A DNA stretch of 64,000 bases from Pseudomonas nitroreducens TX1 (GTDB lineage: Bacteria > Pseudomonadota > Gammaproteobacteria > Pseudomonadales > Pseudomonadaceae): NCBI RefSeq assembly GCF_000313755.1, contig NZ_AMZB01000123.1, forward strand, positions 110,694-174,693. Reading direction: 5' to 3'. The first letter of the stretch is position 1, and each line of letters begins with the position of its first letter. Made by a program: the position numbers and the translations under genes. Below are positions 20,846 to 30,935 of the stretch, in pieces. The notes under the pieces were generated by a model that saw only the letters and a program-made list of their open reading frames with translations, did no database searches and was not told the DNA's origin.

Positions 20846-21193
20846 ATGAGTAAGAAACTGCTTTCCATTGCCAGCATGATCCTGTTCGCCAGCCTCACCT
20901 TTGGAGGCCTCGTCCAGGCAGCCTCACCCGCACAGCCCGCTACCAGGCCGGCGGCCGAAGCGCCGGCTCCCGCTGCGAAGGCGCCTGTGTCCCAGGTGGA
21001 GGCGGTGAACATCAACACGGCGTCCGCCGAAGAACTGCAGAAGTCCTTGAAGGGCATTGGCAAGGTGAAGGCTCAGGCCATCGTCGACTACCGTACCAGC
21101 AACGGCCCGTTCACCACGGTTGATCAACTGCTGGAGGTGAAGGGCATCGGCAAGGGTACCCTGGACAAGAACCGCGACAGGATTTCGCTCTGA
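20846..21193 (+). CDS. ComEA-like helix-hairpin-helix protein
   Basis: A 115-residue secreted protein: signal peptide at residues 1-25 (cleavage after LVQAA or one residue earlier), an Ala/Pro-rich linker (about 26-52) and a C-terminal pair of helix-hairpin-helix motifs (VNINTASAEELQKSLKGIG, then LLEVKGIGKGTLDKN). ComEA-type proteins bind DNA in the periplasm during transformation; in Pseudomonas the role is not settled. It lies 194 bases after wbpM and ends before an intrinsic terminator, the same neighbourhood as in P. aeruginosa. Confidence 0.88.
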   Translation: MSKKLLSIASMILFASLTFGGLVQAASPAQPATRPAAEAPAPAAKAPVSQVEAVNINTASAEELQKSLKGIGKVKAQAIVDYRTSNGPFTTVDQLLEVKGIGKGTLDKNRDRISL

Positions 21194-21215
21194 GTCTTCG
21201 CCTTATGGAATGAAA

Positions 21216-21240
21216 AAGCCGGTCGATGACCGGCTTCTTC
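21216..21240 (+). terminator. Intrinsic terminator of the ComEA-like gene
   Basis: Perfect 9-base stem AAGCCGGTC / GACCGGCTT with a 3-base loop, followed by CTTCGTTT. It begins 22 bases after the stop codon. Confidence 0.75.
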
Positions 21241-21249
21241 GTTTCGCGA

Positions 21250-21287
21250 CAAAAAAGCCCCCGGCATGTGCCGAGGGCTTTGAATTT
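21250..21287 (-). terminator. Terminator of tRNA-Asn
   Basis: Read on the minus strand, AAGCCCTCGGCA / TGCCGGGGGCTT pairs with one mismatch and is followed by TTTTTT. It begins a few bases after the CCA end of tRNA-Asn. Confidence 0.8.
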
Positions 21288-21363
21288 TGGCTCCGCGACC
21301 TGGACTCGAACCAGGGACCCAATGATTAACAGTCATTTGCTCTACCGACTGAGCTATCGCGGA
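21288..21363 (-). tRNA. tRNA-Asn (GTT)
   Basis: A complete 76-base cloverleaf on the minus strand: acceptor stem TCCGCGA / TCGCGGA, D-arm GCTC..GAGC, anticodon loop CTGTTAA with GTT, T-arm GGTTCGAGTCC and an encoded CCA end. It lies downstream of the aminotransferase on the same strand but has its own promoter. Confidence 0.97.
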
Positions 21364-21375
21364 ACAACGAGGCGT

Positions 21376-21403
21376 ATCTTACTGATTAAAAAGGGGAAGT
21401 CAA
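21376..21403 (-). promoter_or_regulatory. tRNA-Asn promoter overlapping a terminator
   Basis: On the minus strand: -35 TTGACT (21398-21403), 16-base spacer, -10 TAAGAT (21376-21381). Transcription would begin about 6 bases before the mature tRNA. The -35 box lies in the 3' arm of the aminotransferase terminator. Confidence 0.75.
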
Positions 21404-21424
21404 CATCGTGCCGATGACTTCCCC
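21388..21424 (-). terminator. Terminator of the aminotransferase gene
   Basis: On the minus strand, a perfect 10-base stem GGGGAAGTCA / TGACTTCCCC with a 12-base loop, followed by TTTTT. It starts 9 bases after the aminotransferase stop. Confidence 0.88.
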
Positions 21425-21432
21425 TGATTTTT

Positions 21433-22629
21433 TTACAGCACCTGGACGATGGCGCGGGTCACGGTGTCCAGGTTGCCGTTGTTCAGCGCGGCGACGCAGA
21501 TGCGGCCGGTGCCGACGGCGTAGATGCCGAACTCGTTCTTCAGGCGTTCCACCTGTTCGGCGGTCAGGCCGGAGTAGGAGAACATGCCGCGCTGCTGGGC
21601 AACGAAGCCGAAATCACGCTTGGCGCCCAGGGCGGCCAGTTGCTCGACCATGGCCACGCGCATAGTGCGGATGCGGGTACGCATTTCGCCCAGCTCTTCT
21701 TCCCAGACCGCACGCAGTTCCGGGCTGTTCAGCACGGCGGCGACGACGCTGGCGCCGTGGGTCGGCGGGTTGGAGTAGTTGGTGCGGATCACGCGCTTGA
21801 CCTGGGACAGGACGCGGGCGGATTCCTCGCGGCTGTCGGTCACCACCGACAGCGCGCCGACACGCTCACCGTACAGCGAGAACGACTTGGAGAAGGAGCT
21901 GGAAACGAAGAAGTTCAGACCCGACTTGGCGAACAGGCGTACAGCGAAGGCATCCTCATCGATGCCCTCACCAAAGCCCTGGTAGGCGATGTCGAGGAAG
22001 GGCACGTGGCCTTTGGCCTTGAGCACGTCCAGGACCTGCTTCCAATCCTCAAGGGTGAGGTCGACGCCGGTCGGGTTATGGCAACAAGCATGCAGTACGA
22101 CGATCGACTGAGAAGGCAGCGCGTTCAGGTCTTCCAGCAGGCCGGCACGGTTTACACCGTTGGTGGCGGCGTCGTAGTAGCGGTAGTTCTGCACCGGGAA
22201 GCCGGCGGACTCGAACAGGGCGCGGTGGTTCTCCCAGCTCGGGTCGCTGATGGCGACGGTCGCGTTGGGCAGCAGGCGCTTGAGGAAGTCGGCGCCGGTC
22301 TTCAGCGCGCCGGTACCGCCGACGGCTTGGGTGGTGACCACGCGGCCTTCGGCCAGCAGCTCGGAATCAGCGCCGAACAGCAGCTTCTGCACGCCCGAGT
22401 CGTAGGCGGCGATGCCTTCGATCGGCAGGTAGCCGCGCGGAGCGTGGGCCTCGATGCGGGCTTTCTCCGCGGCCTGGACGGCGCGCAGCAACGGGAGACG
22501 GCCTTCCTCGTTGTAGTACACGCCCACGCCCAGATTGATCTTGTCCGGGCGGGTATCGGCGTTGAAAGCTTCGTTCAGGCCCAGGATCGGGTCGCGGGGG
22601 GCCATTTCGACAGCGGAGAACAGACTCAT
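21433..22629 (-). CDS. Aspartate/aromatic amino acid aminotransferase
   Basis: A 398-residue PLP enzyme of the AspC/TyrB subgroup (class I, subgroup Ia). The PLP lysine is in SSSFSKSFSLYGERVG, the substrate-binding region includes HACCHNPTGVD, and an Arg in VGTGRICVA binds the alpha-carboxylate. It exchanges amino groups among aspartate or aromatic amino acids and 2-oxoglutarate. The start ATG 22629 fits the family N-terminus MSLFSAVE; the ribosome site is weak. It is divergent from uvrB. Whether aspartate or aromatic substrates dominate cannot be told here. Confidence 0.93.
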   Translation of the reverse strand: MSLFSAVEMAPRDPILGLNEAFNADTRPDKINLGVGVYYNEEGRLPLLRAVQAAEKARIEAHAPRGYLPIEGIAAYDSGVQKLLFGADSELLAEGRVVTTQAVGGTGALKTGADFLKRLLPNATVAISDPSWENHRALFESAGFPVQNYRYYDAATNGVNRAGLLEDLNALPSQSIVVLHACCHNPTGVDLTLEDWKQVLDVLKAKGHVPFLDIAYQGFGEGIDEDAFAVRLFAKSGLNFFVSSSFSKSFSLYGERVGALSVVTDSREESARVLSQVKRVIRTNYSNPPTHGASVVAAVLNSPELRAVWEEELGEMRTRIRTMRVAMVEQLAALGAKRDFGFVAQQRGMFSYSGLTAEQVERLKNEFGIYAVGTGRICVAALNNGNLDTVTRAIVQVL

Positions 22630-22813
22630 GTTGGCAGCAGCTCTAAGGCGGGAGTGAAGTGCAATTGCAACCCACCCGCTCACGGCGCTGGGGGTTGCGT
22701 CGACGGGCCGGTATTATATAGGCCTCTACGGCAGGCGGCGAGTTGTCGCGCATGCTTTTCGACTGGTATGACGCTTTGGCGACCGAAGCGTCACACGCAA
22801 AAGCGAGGTTCCC

Positions 22814-24829
22814 ATGTCGATTTTTCAACTGGATTCGCGATTCAAGCCTGCTGGCGACCAGCCCGAAGCCATCAGACAGATGGTCGAGGGGCTGGAGGCA
22901 GGCCTGTCGCACCAGACGCTGTTGGGGGTGACCGGCTCCGGCAAGACCTTCAGCATCGCCAACGTCATTTCCCAGGTTCAGCGCCCGACCATGGTGCTGG
23001 CGCCGAACAAGACGCTGGCCGCGCAGCTCTACGGCGAGTTCAAGACCTTCTTCCCCAACAACGCCGTCGAGTACTTCGTCTCCTACTACGACTACTACCA
23101 GCCCGAGGCCTATGTGCCGTCCTCGGACACCTACATCGAGAAGGATTCGTCGATCAACGACCACATCGAGCAGATGCGGCTGTCGGCGACCAAGGCGCTG
23201 CTGGAGCGCAAGGACGCCATCATCGTCTGCACCGTGTCGTCGATCTACGGCCTGGGGGATCCCGCGTCCTACCTGAAGATGGTCCTGCACCTGGACCGCG
23301 GCGACAAGATGGACCAACGCGAGCTGCTGCGCCGCCTGACCAGCCTGCAGTACACCCGCAACGACATGGACTTCGCCCGTGCGACCTTCCGCGTGCGCGG
23401 CGACGTGATCGATATCTTCCCGGCGGAATCGGACCTGGAGGCGATCCGCGTCGAACTGTTCGACGACGAAGTGGAGAACATCGCCGCGTTCGATCCGCTG
23501 ACTGGCGAAGTGCTGACCAAGCTGCCGCGCTTCACCTTCTACCCCAAGAGCCACTACGTCACCCCGCGGGAGACGCTGCTGGAGGCGGTGGAGCAGATCA
23601 AGGAAGAGCTGAAGGTGCGCCTGGACTACCTGCGCACCAACAACAAGCTGGTGGAGGCGCAGCGCCTGGAGCAGCGCACCCGTTTCGACCTGGAGATGAT
23701 CCTCGAGCTGGGCTACTGCAACGGCATCGAGAACTACTCGCGCTACCTCTCCGGGCGCGGTCCCGGCGAGCCGCCGCCAACCCTCTACGACTACCTGCCG
23801 GACAACGCCCTGCTGGTGATCGACGAGTCCCACGTCAGCGTTCCCCAGGTTGGCGCCATGTACAAGGGCGACCGCTCGCGCAAGGAAACCCTGGTGGAGT
23901 ACGGCTTCCGCCTGCCCTCGGCGCTGGACAACCGCCCGCTGCGTTTCGAGGAGTGGGAGGCGATCAGCCCGCAGACCATCTTCGTCTCGGCGACGCCCGG
24001 GCCCTATGAGGACCAGCACGCCGGCCGGGTGATCGAGCAGGTGGTGCGGCCCACCGGCCTGGTCGACCCGGAAGTGGAGATCCGCCCGGCAACGACCCAG
24101 GTGGACGACCTGCTCTCGGAAATCAACCGTCGCGTTGCCCAGGACCAGCGCGTGCTGGTCACCACCCTGACCAAGCGCATGGCCGAGGACCTCACCGACT
24201 ACCTGGGCGACCACGATGTGCGCGTGCGCTACCTGCACTCGGACATCGACACCGTGGAGCGGGTGGAAATCATCCGCGACCTGCGTCTGGGCAAGTTCGA
24301 CGTGCTGGTGGGCATCAACCTGCTGCGCGAGGGCCTGGACATGCCGGAAGTGGCGCTGGTGGCGATCCTCGATGCGGATAAGGAAGGCTTCCTGCGTTCC
24401 GAGCGCTCGCTGATCCAGACCATCGGCCGCGCCGCGCGCAACCTGCACGGCAAGGCGATTCTCTATGCCGACAGCATCACCGGCTCGATGCAGCGGGCGA
24501 TCAACGAGACCGAGCGGCGCCGCACCAAGCAGCTGGAGTTCAACGCCAAGCACGGCATCGTGCCCAAGGGCGTGAAGAAGGACATCAAGGACATCCTCGA
24601 AGGTGCCGTGGTGCCGGGCGCCAAGGGCAAGCGGCGCAGCCTGGCGAAGGTGGCGGAGGAGAGCGGCAAGTACGAGAACGAACTGCGCACGCCGGATGAG
24701 ATCGGCAAGCGCATCAAGCAGCTCGAGGAGCGCATGTACCAGTTGGCCCGCGACCTGGAGTTCGAGGCCGCGGCCGGCGTGCGCGACGAGATCGGCAAGT
24801 TGCGCGACCGCATTGTGGCAATGGGGTGA
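22814..24829 (+). CDS. uvrB: Excinuclease ABC subunit B
   Basis: A 671-residue helicase-like DNA repair protein. Walker A GVTGSGKT is at residues 38-45, the beta-hairpin with [12 protein letters not shown] at about 92-103, the helicase motif IDESH at about 336-340, motif [11 protein letters not shown], and the C-terminal UVR motif that contacts UvrC at about 632-667. With UvrA it verifies damage in nucleotide excision repair. The start has GAGG about 6 bases upstream. I did not find a convincing LexA box. It is followed by a dispersed repeat. Confidence 0.97.
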   Translation: MSIFQLDSRFKPAGDQPEAIRQMVEGLEAGLSHQTLLGVTGSGKTFSIANVISQVQRPTMVLAPNKTLAAQLYGEFKTFFPNNAVEYFVSYYDYYQPEAYVPSSDTYIEKDSSINDHIEQMRLSATKALLERKDAIIVCTVSSIYGLGDPASYLKMVLHLDRGDKMDQRELLRRLTSLQYTRNDMDFARATFRVRGDVIDIFPAESDLEAIRVELFDDEVENIAAFDPLTGEVLTKLPRFTFYPKSHYVTPRETLLEAVEQIKEELKVRLDYLRTNNKLVEAQRLEQRTRFDLEMILELGYCNGIENYSRYLSGRGPGEPPPTLYDYLPDNALLVIDESHVSVPQVGAMYKGDRSRKETLVEYGFRLPSALDNRPLRFEEWEAISPQTIFVSATPGPYEDQHAGRVIEQVVRPTGLVDPEVEIRPATTQVDDLLSEINRRVAQDQRVLVTTLTKRMAEDLTDYLGDHDVRVRYLHSDIDTVERVEIIRDLRLGKFDVLVGINLLREGLDMPEVALVAILDADKEGFLRSERSLIQTIGRAARNLHGKAILYADSITGSMQRAINETERRRTKQLEFNAKHGIVPKGVKKDIKDILEGAVVPGAKGKRRSLAKVAEESGKYENELRTPDEIGKRIKQLEERMYQLARDLEFEAAAGVRDEIGKLRDRIVAMG

Positions 24830-24842
24830 CGAGCTGAGGAGT

Positions 24843-24963
24843 GCCCTCTCCCTAACCCTCTCCCTGAAGGGAGAGGGGACCGTTTGGCGCAGATTGATAC
24901 CACGGCATCAGCCGGCATGGGCAACTCCCTCTCCCTTCAGGGAGAGGGCGGGGGAGAGGGGCT
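24843..24963. repeat. Dispersed CTCTCCC/GGGAGAG intergenic repeat, copy B
   Basis: Two hairpins: CCCTCTCCCTGAAGGGAGAGGG with the tail GACCGTTTGG, and after about 45 bases CCCTCTCCCTTCAGGGAGAGGG. It lies between convergent uvrB and the efflux gene. The GAGGGGACCGTT tail is shared with copy A at 2.2 kb. Confidence 0.75.
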
Positions 24964-25011
24964 TTGTGGTGGCGTGGCAGAAGACTTCGCTCGCAAGTGA
25001 GTCTCCTGCTC

Positions 25012-26571
25012 TCAGTGCGCCCCGGCTCCCGCGCCTGCGCCCATGCCTGCCGGCAGCGGGCGCGTCAGCAGCACCGCCACCATGCTCACCGCCAGCACGA
25101 TGCCGATGGCATGGAAGGCGTCGTTGTAAGCCATGATCGCCGCCTGCTGATGGACGATCTCGCTGATCTTGCCCAGCGCCGCCTGCTGCGTGCCCAGTTG
25201 CGAGGTCAGCTGCGCCAGGCGCTCGTCCACTGCACCATTGACTGGCACCACCGCTTCGCGCAGGTAGTCGTAATAGACCTTGGCGCGGCTATCCAGCAGG
25301 GTTGCCAGGAGCGCGATGCCGATCGCGCCGCCTAGATTGCGCAGGATGTTGAACAGGCTGGAGGCCGATCCCGCGTCCTGCGGCTGCAGGTAGACGGTGG
25401 CGATCAGCGAGATGGTGACCATCACCATCGGCTGGCCGAGGGCGCGCAGCAGCTGGATCTGGTTGAACTGCGGGCCGGCGAAGTCCGGGTTGAGCACGCC
25501 GGAGAAGAAGCTCGCCATGCCGAACAGGCCAAAGCCCAGGGCGCAGAGCAGGCGCGGCTCGATGATCTTCATCAGCTTGGGAATCAGCGGAATGAGGAAC
25601 AGTTGCGGTACGCCCATCCACATGATCACCTCGCCGATCTGCATGGCGTTGTAGCCCTGGATCTGCGCCAGATACAGCGGCAGCACGTAGATCGAACCGT
25701 ACAGCCCCATGCCCAGGCCGATGCTGGAAATGCTCGAGAGGCCGAAGTTGCGGTTGCGCAGAATGCCCAGGTTGATCAGCGGATTCGGCCGCGAGGTCTG
25801 CAGGATCACGAAGAGGATCAGGCTGACCAGGGCGATGCTGCCCAGGCTGACGATCAGGTTCGATTCCAGCCAGTCCTTGCGATGGCCTTCCTCCAGGAAC
25901 ACCTGCAGGCAGCCCAGGCCGATGGCCATGGTGACGATGCCGGCGTAGTCGGTGCTTTTCAGCAGTTCCCAGTGCGCCGGTTTCTTCTCCAGGCCATACA
26001 GCAGGCCGGCGATCATCAGCAGCCCCGGCGGAATGTTGATGTAGAAGATGTATTCCCAGCCGAAGTTCTCCGTCAGCCAGCCGCCCAGGGTCGGGCCGAT
26101 GGAGGGCGCGAAGGTGGCGGTGATGGCGAACAGCGCCATGCCTTTGGGACGGTGGTGTTCCGGCAGCTTGATCAGCGCCAGGGTGAAGGCGAGGGGAATC
26201 AGCGCGCCGCCGGTGAAGCCCTGCATGGCGCGGAACACGATCATGCTCTCCAGGTTCCAGGCGAACGAGCAGAGCAGCGAGGAGAACAGGAAGCCGACGG
26301 AGATCATCCAGGCCAGGCGGCGCGCGGAGAGCAGCTGCACCAGCCAGGCCGTGAGCGGGATCATGATGATCTCGGCCACCAGGTAGGAGGTGGAGATCCA
26401 CGAGCCTTCTTCCAGGGTGGCGGCCAGCGCGCCCTGGATGTCCTTGAGCGAAGAGTTGGTGATCTGGATATCGAGCACCGCCATGAACGCACCGAGCATG
26501 GCGCTGAACACGGCGATCCAGTCGCGGCGGGTCGGTTCGCCGACCGGCCGGATCAGTTGGTCACCGGCCAC
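25012..26571 (-). CDS. EmrB-type DHA2 multidrug efflux permease
   Basis: A 519-residue major-facilitator protein with 14 predicted membrane helices. The DHA2 pattern shows in AVLDIQITNSSLKDIQGAL (motif D1) and GPTLGGWLTENFGWEYIFYI (motif C). The start is a GTG at 26571, inside the 3' end of the membrane-fusion gene (11-base overlap). It should work with that protein and an outer-membrane TolC-like channel to pump hydrophobic compounds out; no outer-membrane gene is adjacent. It matches the P. aeruginosa PA3137-type gene by position before uvrB. Confidence 0.9.
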   Translation of the reverse strand: MAGDQLIRPVGEPTRRDWIAVFSAMLGAFMAVLDIQITNSSLKDIQGALAATLEEGSWISTSYLVAEIIMIPLTAWLVQLLSARRLAWMISVGFLFSSLLCSFAWNLESMIVFRAMQGFTGGALIPLAFTLALIKLPEHHRPKGMALFAITATFAPSIGPTLGGWLTENFGWEYIFYINIPPGLLMIAGLLYGLEKKPAHWELLKSTDYAGIVTMAIGLGCLQVFLEEGHRKDWLESNLIVSLGSIALVSLILFVILQTSRPNPLINLGILRNRNFGLSSISSIGLGMGLYGSIYVLPLYLAQIQGYNAMQIGEVIMWMGVPQLFLIPLIPKLMKIIEPRLLCALGFGLFGMASFFSGVLNPDFAGPQFNQIQLLRALGQPMVMVTISLIATVYLQPQDAGSASSLFNILRNLGGAIGIALLATLLDSRAKVYYDYLREAVVPVNGAVDERLAQLTSQLGTQQAALGKISEIVHQQAAIMAYNDAFHAIGIVLAVSMVAVLLTRPLPAGMGAGAGAGAH

Positions 26572-27595
26572 CCAGCTCGACCTCTGCCTCGACGGACATG
26601 CCGGGGCGGATCAGGCCCTTGAGCGGGTTGTCATCGGCGAAGGTGATCTTGACCGGAATGCGCTGCACCACCTTGGTGAAATTGCCGGTGGCGTTGTCCG
26701 GCGGCAGCAGGCTGAACTGCGCACCGGAGGCGGCGAACAGGCTCTGCACTTCGCCGTCGATGGGGGTGTCGGGGAAGGAGTCGAATACCAGGCGCGCCTT
26801 CTGCCCCGGGCGCATCTGGCCGATCTGGGTTTCCTTGAAGTTGGCCTGGACCCAGATGCCGTCGTCCGGCACCAGCGACAGCAGTTGGCTGCCCACCTGC
26901 ACGTACTGGCCGACGCGGGCGCCGCGCTGGCCGACCAGGCCGCTGACCGGTGCGTGGATTTCCGTACGAGCGAGGTTGATCTCGGCCTGGGCGATGTCGG
27001 CGCGGGCGCTTTCGATCTGCGCCTGCAGGCGCTGCACATCGGTGGCAAGGGTTTCGCGCTGCACCCGCTGGGCCTGCAGGTCAGCCTGGGCCTTGGCTAC
27101 CTGCGAGCGGGCGACGTTGGAGTCGGCGGCCAGGGTGGTCACGCGCTCCTCCGACACGTAGCCGGGCTTGCGCAGGGCCTGGGCGCGGCCGAGGTCGACT
27201 TCGGTGCGGCCGAGGGTGGCCTGGCTTGCATTCACATCGGCTGCGCTGGCGGCAATCATGCTGGTCTGGCCCTTGAGCTTGCTGCGCGCCTGCTCCAGTT
27301 CCGCCTCGCGGGTGGCCAGGGTGGCCTTGGCGCGGTCCAGGGCAAGCTGGAAGTCGGCGGCTTCGAGTTTCACCAGCAACTGGCCTTTCTCGACGTGCTG
27401 GTTGTCCTGCACCAGCACTTCGTCGACGCGGGCGCCGAGTTGGCTGGCGATGCGGGTGATCTCACCCTGCACGTAGGCGTTGTCGGTGCTCTCGACGAAG
27501 CGGCCGATGAAGTACCAGCGCGCCAGGAAGGCGAGGGCGACCACGGCAAGAAGGACGAAGAACACGGACAGGCGGCGTTTCAATTGTGCGGGCAT
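26561..27595 (-). CDS. EmrA/HlyD-type membrane-fusion protein
   Basis: A 344-residue periplasmic adaptor: one N-terminal membrane helix (about residues 8-28), a biotinyl-lipoyl half-domain (VDEVLVQDNQHVEKGQLLVK), a long coiled-coil hairpin (about 85-200) and a beta-barrel domain (about 215-335). It links the EmrB-like pump to an outer-membrane channel. The ATG at 27595 gives the usual short cytoplasmic start; the Shine-Dalgarno sequence is weak. It overlaps the permease gene and is divergent from a LysR gene, its probable regulator. Confidence 0.9.
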   Translation of the reverse strand: MPAQLKRRLSVFFVLLAVVALAFLARWYFIGRFVESTDNAYVQGEITRIASQLGARVDEVLVQDNQHVEKGQLLVKLEAADFQLALDRAKATLATREAELEQARSKLKGQTSMIAASAADVNASQATLGRTEVDLGRAQALRKPGYVSEERVTTLAADSNVARSQVAKAQADLQAQRVQRETLATDVQRLQAQIESARADIAQAEINLARTEIHAPVSGLVGQRGARVGQYVQVGSQLLSLVPDDGIWVQANFKETQIGQMRPGQKARLVFDSFPDTPIDGEVQSLFAASGAQFSLLPPDNATGNFTKVVQRIPVKITFADDNPLKGLIRPGMSVEAEVELGGR

Positions 27596-27613
27596 AGGTA
27601 AACGAGCGTTTGG

Positions 27614-27635
27614 TTGGCCAAAAAATGTTTGCCAA
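27614..27635. promoter_or_regulatory. Inverted repeat between efflux operon and LysR gene
   Basis: TTGGC-N12-GCCAA in the 109-base divergent region. A second inverted repeat, TTGTT-N10-AACAA, is at 27683-27702 and covers the LysR ribosome site. Either could be the regulator's binding site. Confidence 0.45.
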
Positions 27636-27704
27636 TGTAACAGTGTTCCGTGGCGGCACGTAGCCGCTACACTTCGGAAACTTTGTTGCTTATAGGGAAC
27701 AATC

Positions 27705-28625
27705 ATGGGGCTGGATGATGCGCTGATCTTCACCCGCGTCGTGGAGCTGCACAGTTTCACCCAGGCCGCCCAGAGCCTGGGGATGCAGAAGTCCACGGTG
27801 AGCCGGCGTATCGCCCTGCTTGAGGAGCGTCTGGGCGTGCGCCTGATCAACCGCACCACGCGCAAGCTGCGCCTGACCGAGGTGGGGCAGGCCTACTACG
27901 ACCGCTGCCGGCAGATCATGCACGACTTCGCCGAGGCGGAGCAGGCGGTGATGCAGCTGCAGCAGGCGCCGTCGGGATTGTTGCGCATCAGCGCGCCCAT
28001 CGAGTTCGGCCAGATGTACCTGGCCAAGGTGGTGGGCGATTTCATGAACCTCTATCCGCAGATCACCGCCGAGGTCGAGCTGACCTCGCGCAACGTCGAT
28101 CCGCTGGAGGAGGGCGTGGACATCGTCATCATGGTCGGCCAACCCGAGGATTCCACGCTGATCGCCCGGCGCATGCTGACCACCAACCGCTGCCTGTGCG
28201 CCAGCCCGGACTACCTGGAGCTGCATGGCCGCCCGCAGACCGTCGAGGAACTGGCGGGCCACCGCGCCGTGCTGCTGCAGGCCGATTCCCAGCGCTACTG
28301 GCCGCTGCGCGGGGAAACCGTGCCGTGCCACCGGGTGCTGTCGTGCAACAACATCACCTTCGCCCGCGAAGCCGTGCTGGCCGGGGTGGGCATTGCCTCG
28401 CTGCCGGAGCTGATCGTCGACGAACAACTGGCCAGCGGCCGCCTGGTGCGCGTGTTGCCGCAGATCCAGCTGCCGGTGGGCGAGCTCTACGCCGTCTATC
28501 CATCGCGGCGCTTCCAGGCGATGAAAGTGAAGGCCTTCCTCGACTTCCTCATCCATAACCTGCCCATCGATCCCGGTCGCTGGCTGGAGCCGAAGGCGGC
28601 CCGCCTGATACCATCGCACCCATGA
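27705..28625 (+). CDS. LysR-family transcriptional regulator
   Basis: A 306-residue regulator. The winged helix (about residues 1-60) includes [20 protein letters not shown], and the effector domain spans about 88-295. The helix-turn-helix and the [14 protein letters not shown] segment are of the CrgA/AaeR-like subgroup. GGGAAC precedes the start. It is divergent from the EmrAB-like operon and is its likely regulator; the inducer is unknown. gltX follows 61 bases downstream. Confidence 0.9.
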   Translation: MGLDDALIFTRVVELHSFTQAAQSLGMQKSTVSRRIALLEERLGVRLINRTTRKLRLTEVGQAYYDRCRQIMHDFAEAEQAVMQLQQAPSGLLRISAPIEFGQMYLAKVVGDFMNLYPQITAEVELTSRNVDPLEEGVDIVIMVGQPEDSTLIARRMLTTNRCLCASPDYLELHGRPQTVEELAGHRAVLLQADSQRYWPLRGETVPCHRVLSCNNITFAREAVLAGVGIASLPELIVDEQLASGRLVRVLPQIQLPVGELYAVYPSRRFQAMKVKAFLDFLIHNLPIDPGRWLEPKAARLIPSHP

Positions 28626-28686
28626 GCGCGCGCGCCGTCGCGCGCTGTCCGCTTCACACGAAGAATTGCTGCACACGAGAGCCTTC

Positions 28687-30171
28687 ATGACCACAGTCCG
28701 CACCCGTATCGCGCCGTCTCCCACCGGCGACCCGCACGTCGGCACCGCGTATATCGCGTTGTTCAACCTCTGCTTCGCCCGCCAGCACGGCGGTCAGTTC
28801 ATTCTGCGCATCGAGGACACCGACCAGGTGCGCTCGACCCGCGAATCGGAACAGCAGATCTTCGACGCGCTGCGCTGGCTGGGTATCGAGTGGGACGAGG
28901 GCCCGGACGTTGGCGGGCCGCACGGTCCGTACCGGCAGAGCGAGCGCGGCGCCATCTATAAGCAGTACAGCGACGAGTTGGTCGAGAAAGGCCATGCCTT
29001 TCCCTGCTTCTGCTCCGCCGAGCGCCTCGACGCGCTGCGCGCCGAGCAGCAGGCGCGCAAGGAAACCCCGCGCTATGACGGCCACTGCATGCACATCCCG
29101 AAAGAGGAGTCGGCCAAGCGCATCGCCGCCGGCGAATCCCACGTGGTGCGCATGAAGGTGCCGACCGAAGGCGTCTGCGTGGTGCCGGACATGCTCCGTG
29201 GCGACGTGGAAATCCCGTGGGACCGCATGGACATGCAGGTGCTGATGAAGGCCGACGGCCTGCCCACCTACTTCCTTGCCAACGTGGTGGACGACCACCT
29301 GATGGGCATCACTCACGTCCTGCGCGGCGAAGAGTGGCTGCCCTCGGCGCCCAAGCTGATCAAGCTGTACGAGTATTTCGGTTGGGAACAGCCGGTGCTC
29401 TGCTACATGCCGCTGCTGCGCAACCCGGACAAGAGCAAGCTGTCCAAGCGCAAGAACCCCACTTCGATCACCTTCTACGAGCGCATGGGCCTGCTGCCCC
29501 AGGCGCTGCTGAACTACCTCGGGCGCATGGGCTGGTCCATGCCTGACGAGCGCGAGAAGTTCAGCCTGGCGGAGATGATCGAGCATTTCGACCTGTCCCG
29601 CGTCTCGCTGGGTGGCCCGATCTTCGACATCGAGAAGCTCTCCTGGCTGAACGGCCAGTGGATTCGCGAACTGTCCGTCGAGGATTTCGCCAAGGAAGTG
29701 CAGAAGTGGGCGCTCAACCCCGAGTACCTGATGAAGATCGCCCCGCACGTGCAAGGCCGCGTGGAGAACTTCAGCCAGATCGCTCCGCTGGCCGGCTTCT
29801 TCTTCAGCGGCGGCGTGCAACTGGACGCCAAGTTGTTCGAGCACAAGAAGCTCGACGCCACCCAGGTGCGCCAGGTCCTGCAACTGGTGCTGTGGAAGCT
29901 TGAAGCACTGCGCCAGTGGGAAAAGGATCGCATCACCGCGACCATCCAGGCCGTAGCCGAACACCTGGGCCTCAAGCTGCGTGACGTGATGCCGCTGATG
30001 TTCCCGGCTATCACCGGCCAGGCCAGCTCGGTGTCGGTGCTCGACGCCATGGAAATCCTCGGCGCCGATCTGTCGCGCTATCGCCTGCGCCAGGCCCTGG
30101 AACTGCTGGGCGGTGCATCGAAGAAAGAAGCCAAGGAGTGGGAAAAGATTCGCGACGCCATCGGCTCGTGA
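28687..30171 (+). CDS. gltX: Glutamyl-tRNA synthetase
   Basis: A 494-residue class I aminoacyl-tRNA synthetase that charges tRNA-Glu. The HIGH-type motif is in [13 protein letters not shown] (about residues 9-21), and the KMSKS-type motif is KLSKRKN (about 253-259). The ATG at 28687 matches the family N-terminus ([14 protein letters not shown]). It ends at an intrinsic terminator, and two tRNA-Glu genes lie within 700 bases downstream, next to the enzyme that charges them. Confidence 0.97.
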   Translation: MTTVRTRIAPSPTGDPHVGTAYIALFNLCFARQHGGQFILRIEDTDQVRSTRESEQQIFDALRWLGIEWDEGPDVGGPHGPYRQSERGAIYKQYSDELVEKGHAFPCFCSAERLDALRAEQQARKETPRYDGHCMHIPKEESAKRIAAGESHVVRMKVPTEGVCVVPDMLRGDVEIPWDRMDMQVLMKADGLPTYFLANVVDDHLMGITHVLRGEEWLPSAPKLIKLYEYFGWEQPVLCYMPLLRNPDKSKLSKRKNPTSITFYERMGLLPQALLNYLGRMGWSMPDEREKFSLAEMIEHFDLSRVSLGGPIFDIEKLSWLNGQWIRELSVEDFAKEVQKWALNPEYLMKIAPHVQGRVENFSQIAPLAGFFFSGGVQLDAKLFEHKKLDATQVRQVLQLVLWKLEALRQWEKDRITATIQAVAEHLGLKLRDVMPLMFPAITGQASSVSVLDAMEILGADLSRYRLRQALELLGGASKKEAKEWEKIRDAIGS

Positions 30172-30192
30172 GTTCTTTCCTACACTGAAAAA

Positions 30193-30225
30193 GGCCGGGC
30201 GCTGCGAAGCGTCCGGCTTTTTTCA
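30193..30225 (+). terminator. Intrinsic terminator of gltX
   Basis: Stem GCCGGGCGC / GCGTCCGGC with one G-T pair and a short TGCGAA loop, followed by six T. Confidence 0.85.
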
Positions 30226-30357
30226 TACTGGCGACTGTGCTCGCGCCATCGCCGGAGGAGGGCGGGCGAGCCGCGGATTTCGCCGGGGGGAAACCGAGGC
30301 GGTCACATAAGTGATTGTTCTTTGGGAGAAAAAAATAAGAAATCTGAAAAAATGTTG

Positions 30358-30386
30358 TTGACAGGGGTTCGGCTCACCCCTAAGAT
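30358..30386 (+). promoter_or_regulatory. Promoter of the tRNA-Ala/Glu operon
   Basis: Consensus -35 TTGACA (30358-30363), 17-base spacer and -10 TAAGAT (30381-30386). A-rich tracts upstream (about 30326-30351) resemble an UP element, and the GCGCCCCG discriminator is typical of stringently controlled stable-RNA promoters. The rest of the 30226-30452 gap shows no gene. Confidence 0.88.
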
Positions 30387-30452
30387 GCGCCCCGTTCCAG
30401 CGACGAACTGAACTGACAGGGCGAAGCGGAACGGTAGATCCAGCGGTACTTT

Positions 30453-30528
<76 letters not shown>

Positions 30529-30580
30529 AATTACCAGTAAGCTTCGTTTGTCCGAACGGAGCCGAAATCGAAGGTTTTGC

Positions 30581-30656
30581 GTCCCCTTCGTCTAGTGGCC
30601 TAGGACACCGCCCTTTCACGGCGGTAACAGGGGTTCGAGTCCCCTAGGGGACGCCA
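30581..30656 (+). tRNA. tRNA-Glu (TTC), first copy
   Basis: 76 bases with encoded CCA. Anticodon stem CCGCC / GGCGG around loop CTTTCAC gives anticodon TTC. Identical to the copy at 30835. Confidence 0.97.
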
Positions 30657-30700
30657 CTTATCCAGCGACGATGCGTTCGCGTCGTCAGCCAGAGTCATCT

Positions 30701-30776
<76 letters not shown>

Positions 30777-30834
30777 AATTCCCGCATGGGATGAAGCCAG
30801 AATCCACCGCCTGGTGGGTTTCTTCGAAGGATAT

Positions 30835-30910
30835 GTCCCCTTCGTCTAGTGGCCTAGGACACCGCCCTTTCACGGCGGTAACAGGGGTTCGAGTCCCCTA
30901 GGGGACGCCA
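30835..30910 (+). tRNA. tRNA-Glu (TTC), second copy
   Basis: Base-for-base the same as the tRNA at 30581. Last tRNA of the four-gene operon; a terminator follows. Confidence 0.97.
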
Positions 30911-30935
30911 TTTTTATCGCTCTGCGATGCCTATA

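Noticed and set aside
21288..21363. tRNA-Asn as an integration site
   Set aside because: No integrase, no repeated tRNA 3' end and only core genes on both sides.
21226..21417. Open frame across tRNA-Asn
   Set aside because: It overlaps a tRNA and two terminators.
22630..22813. LexA box before uvrB
   Set aside because: I could not find a CTGT-N8-ACAG site with acceptable match in the divergent region.
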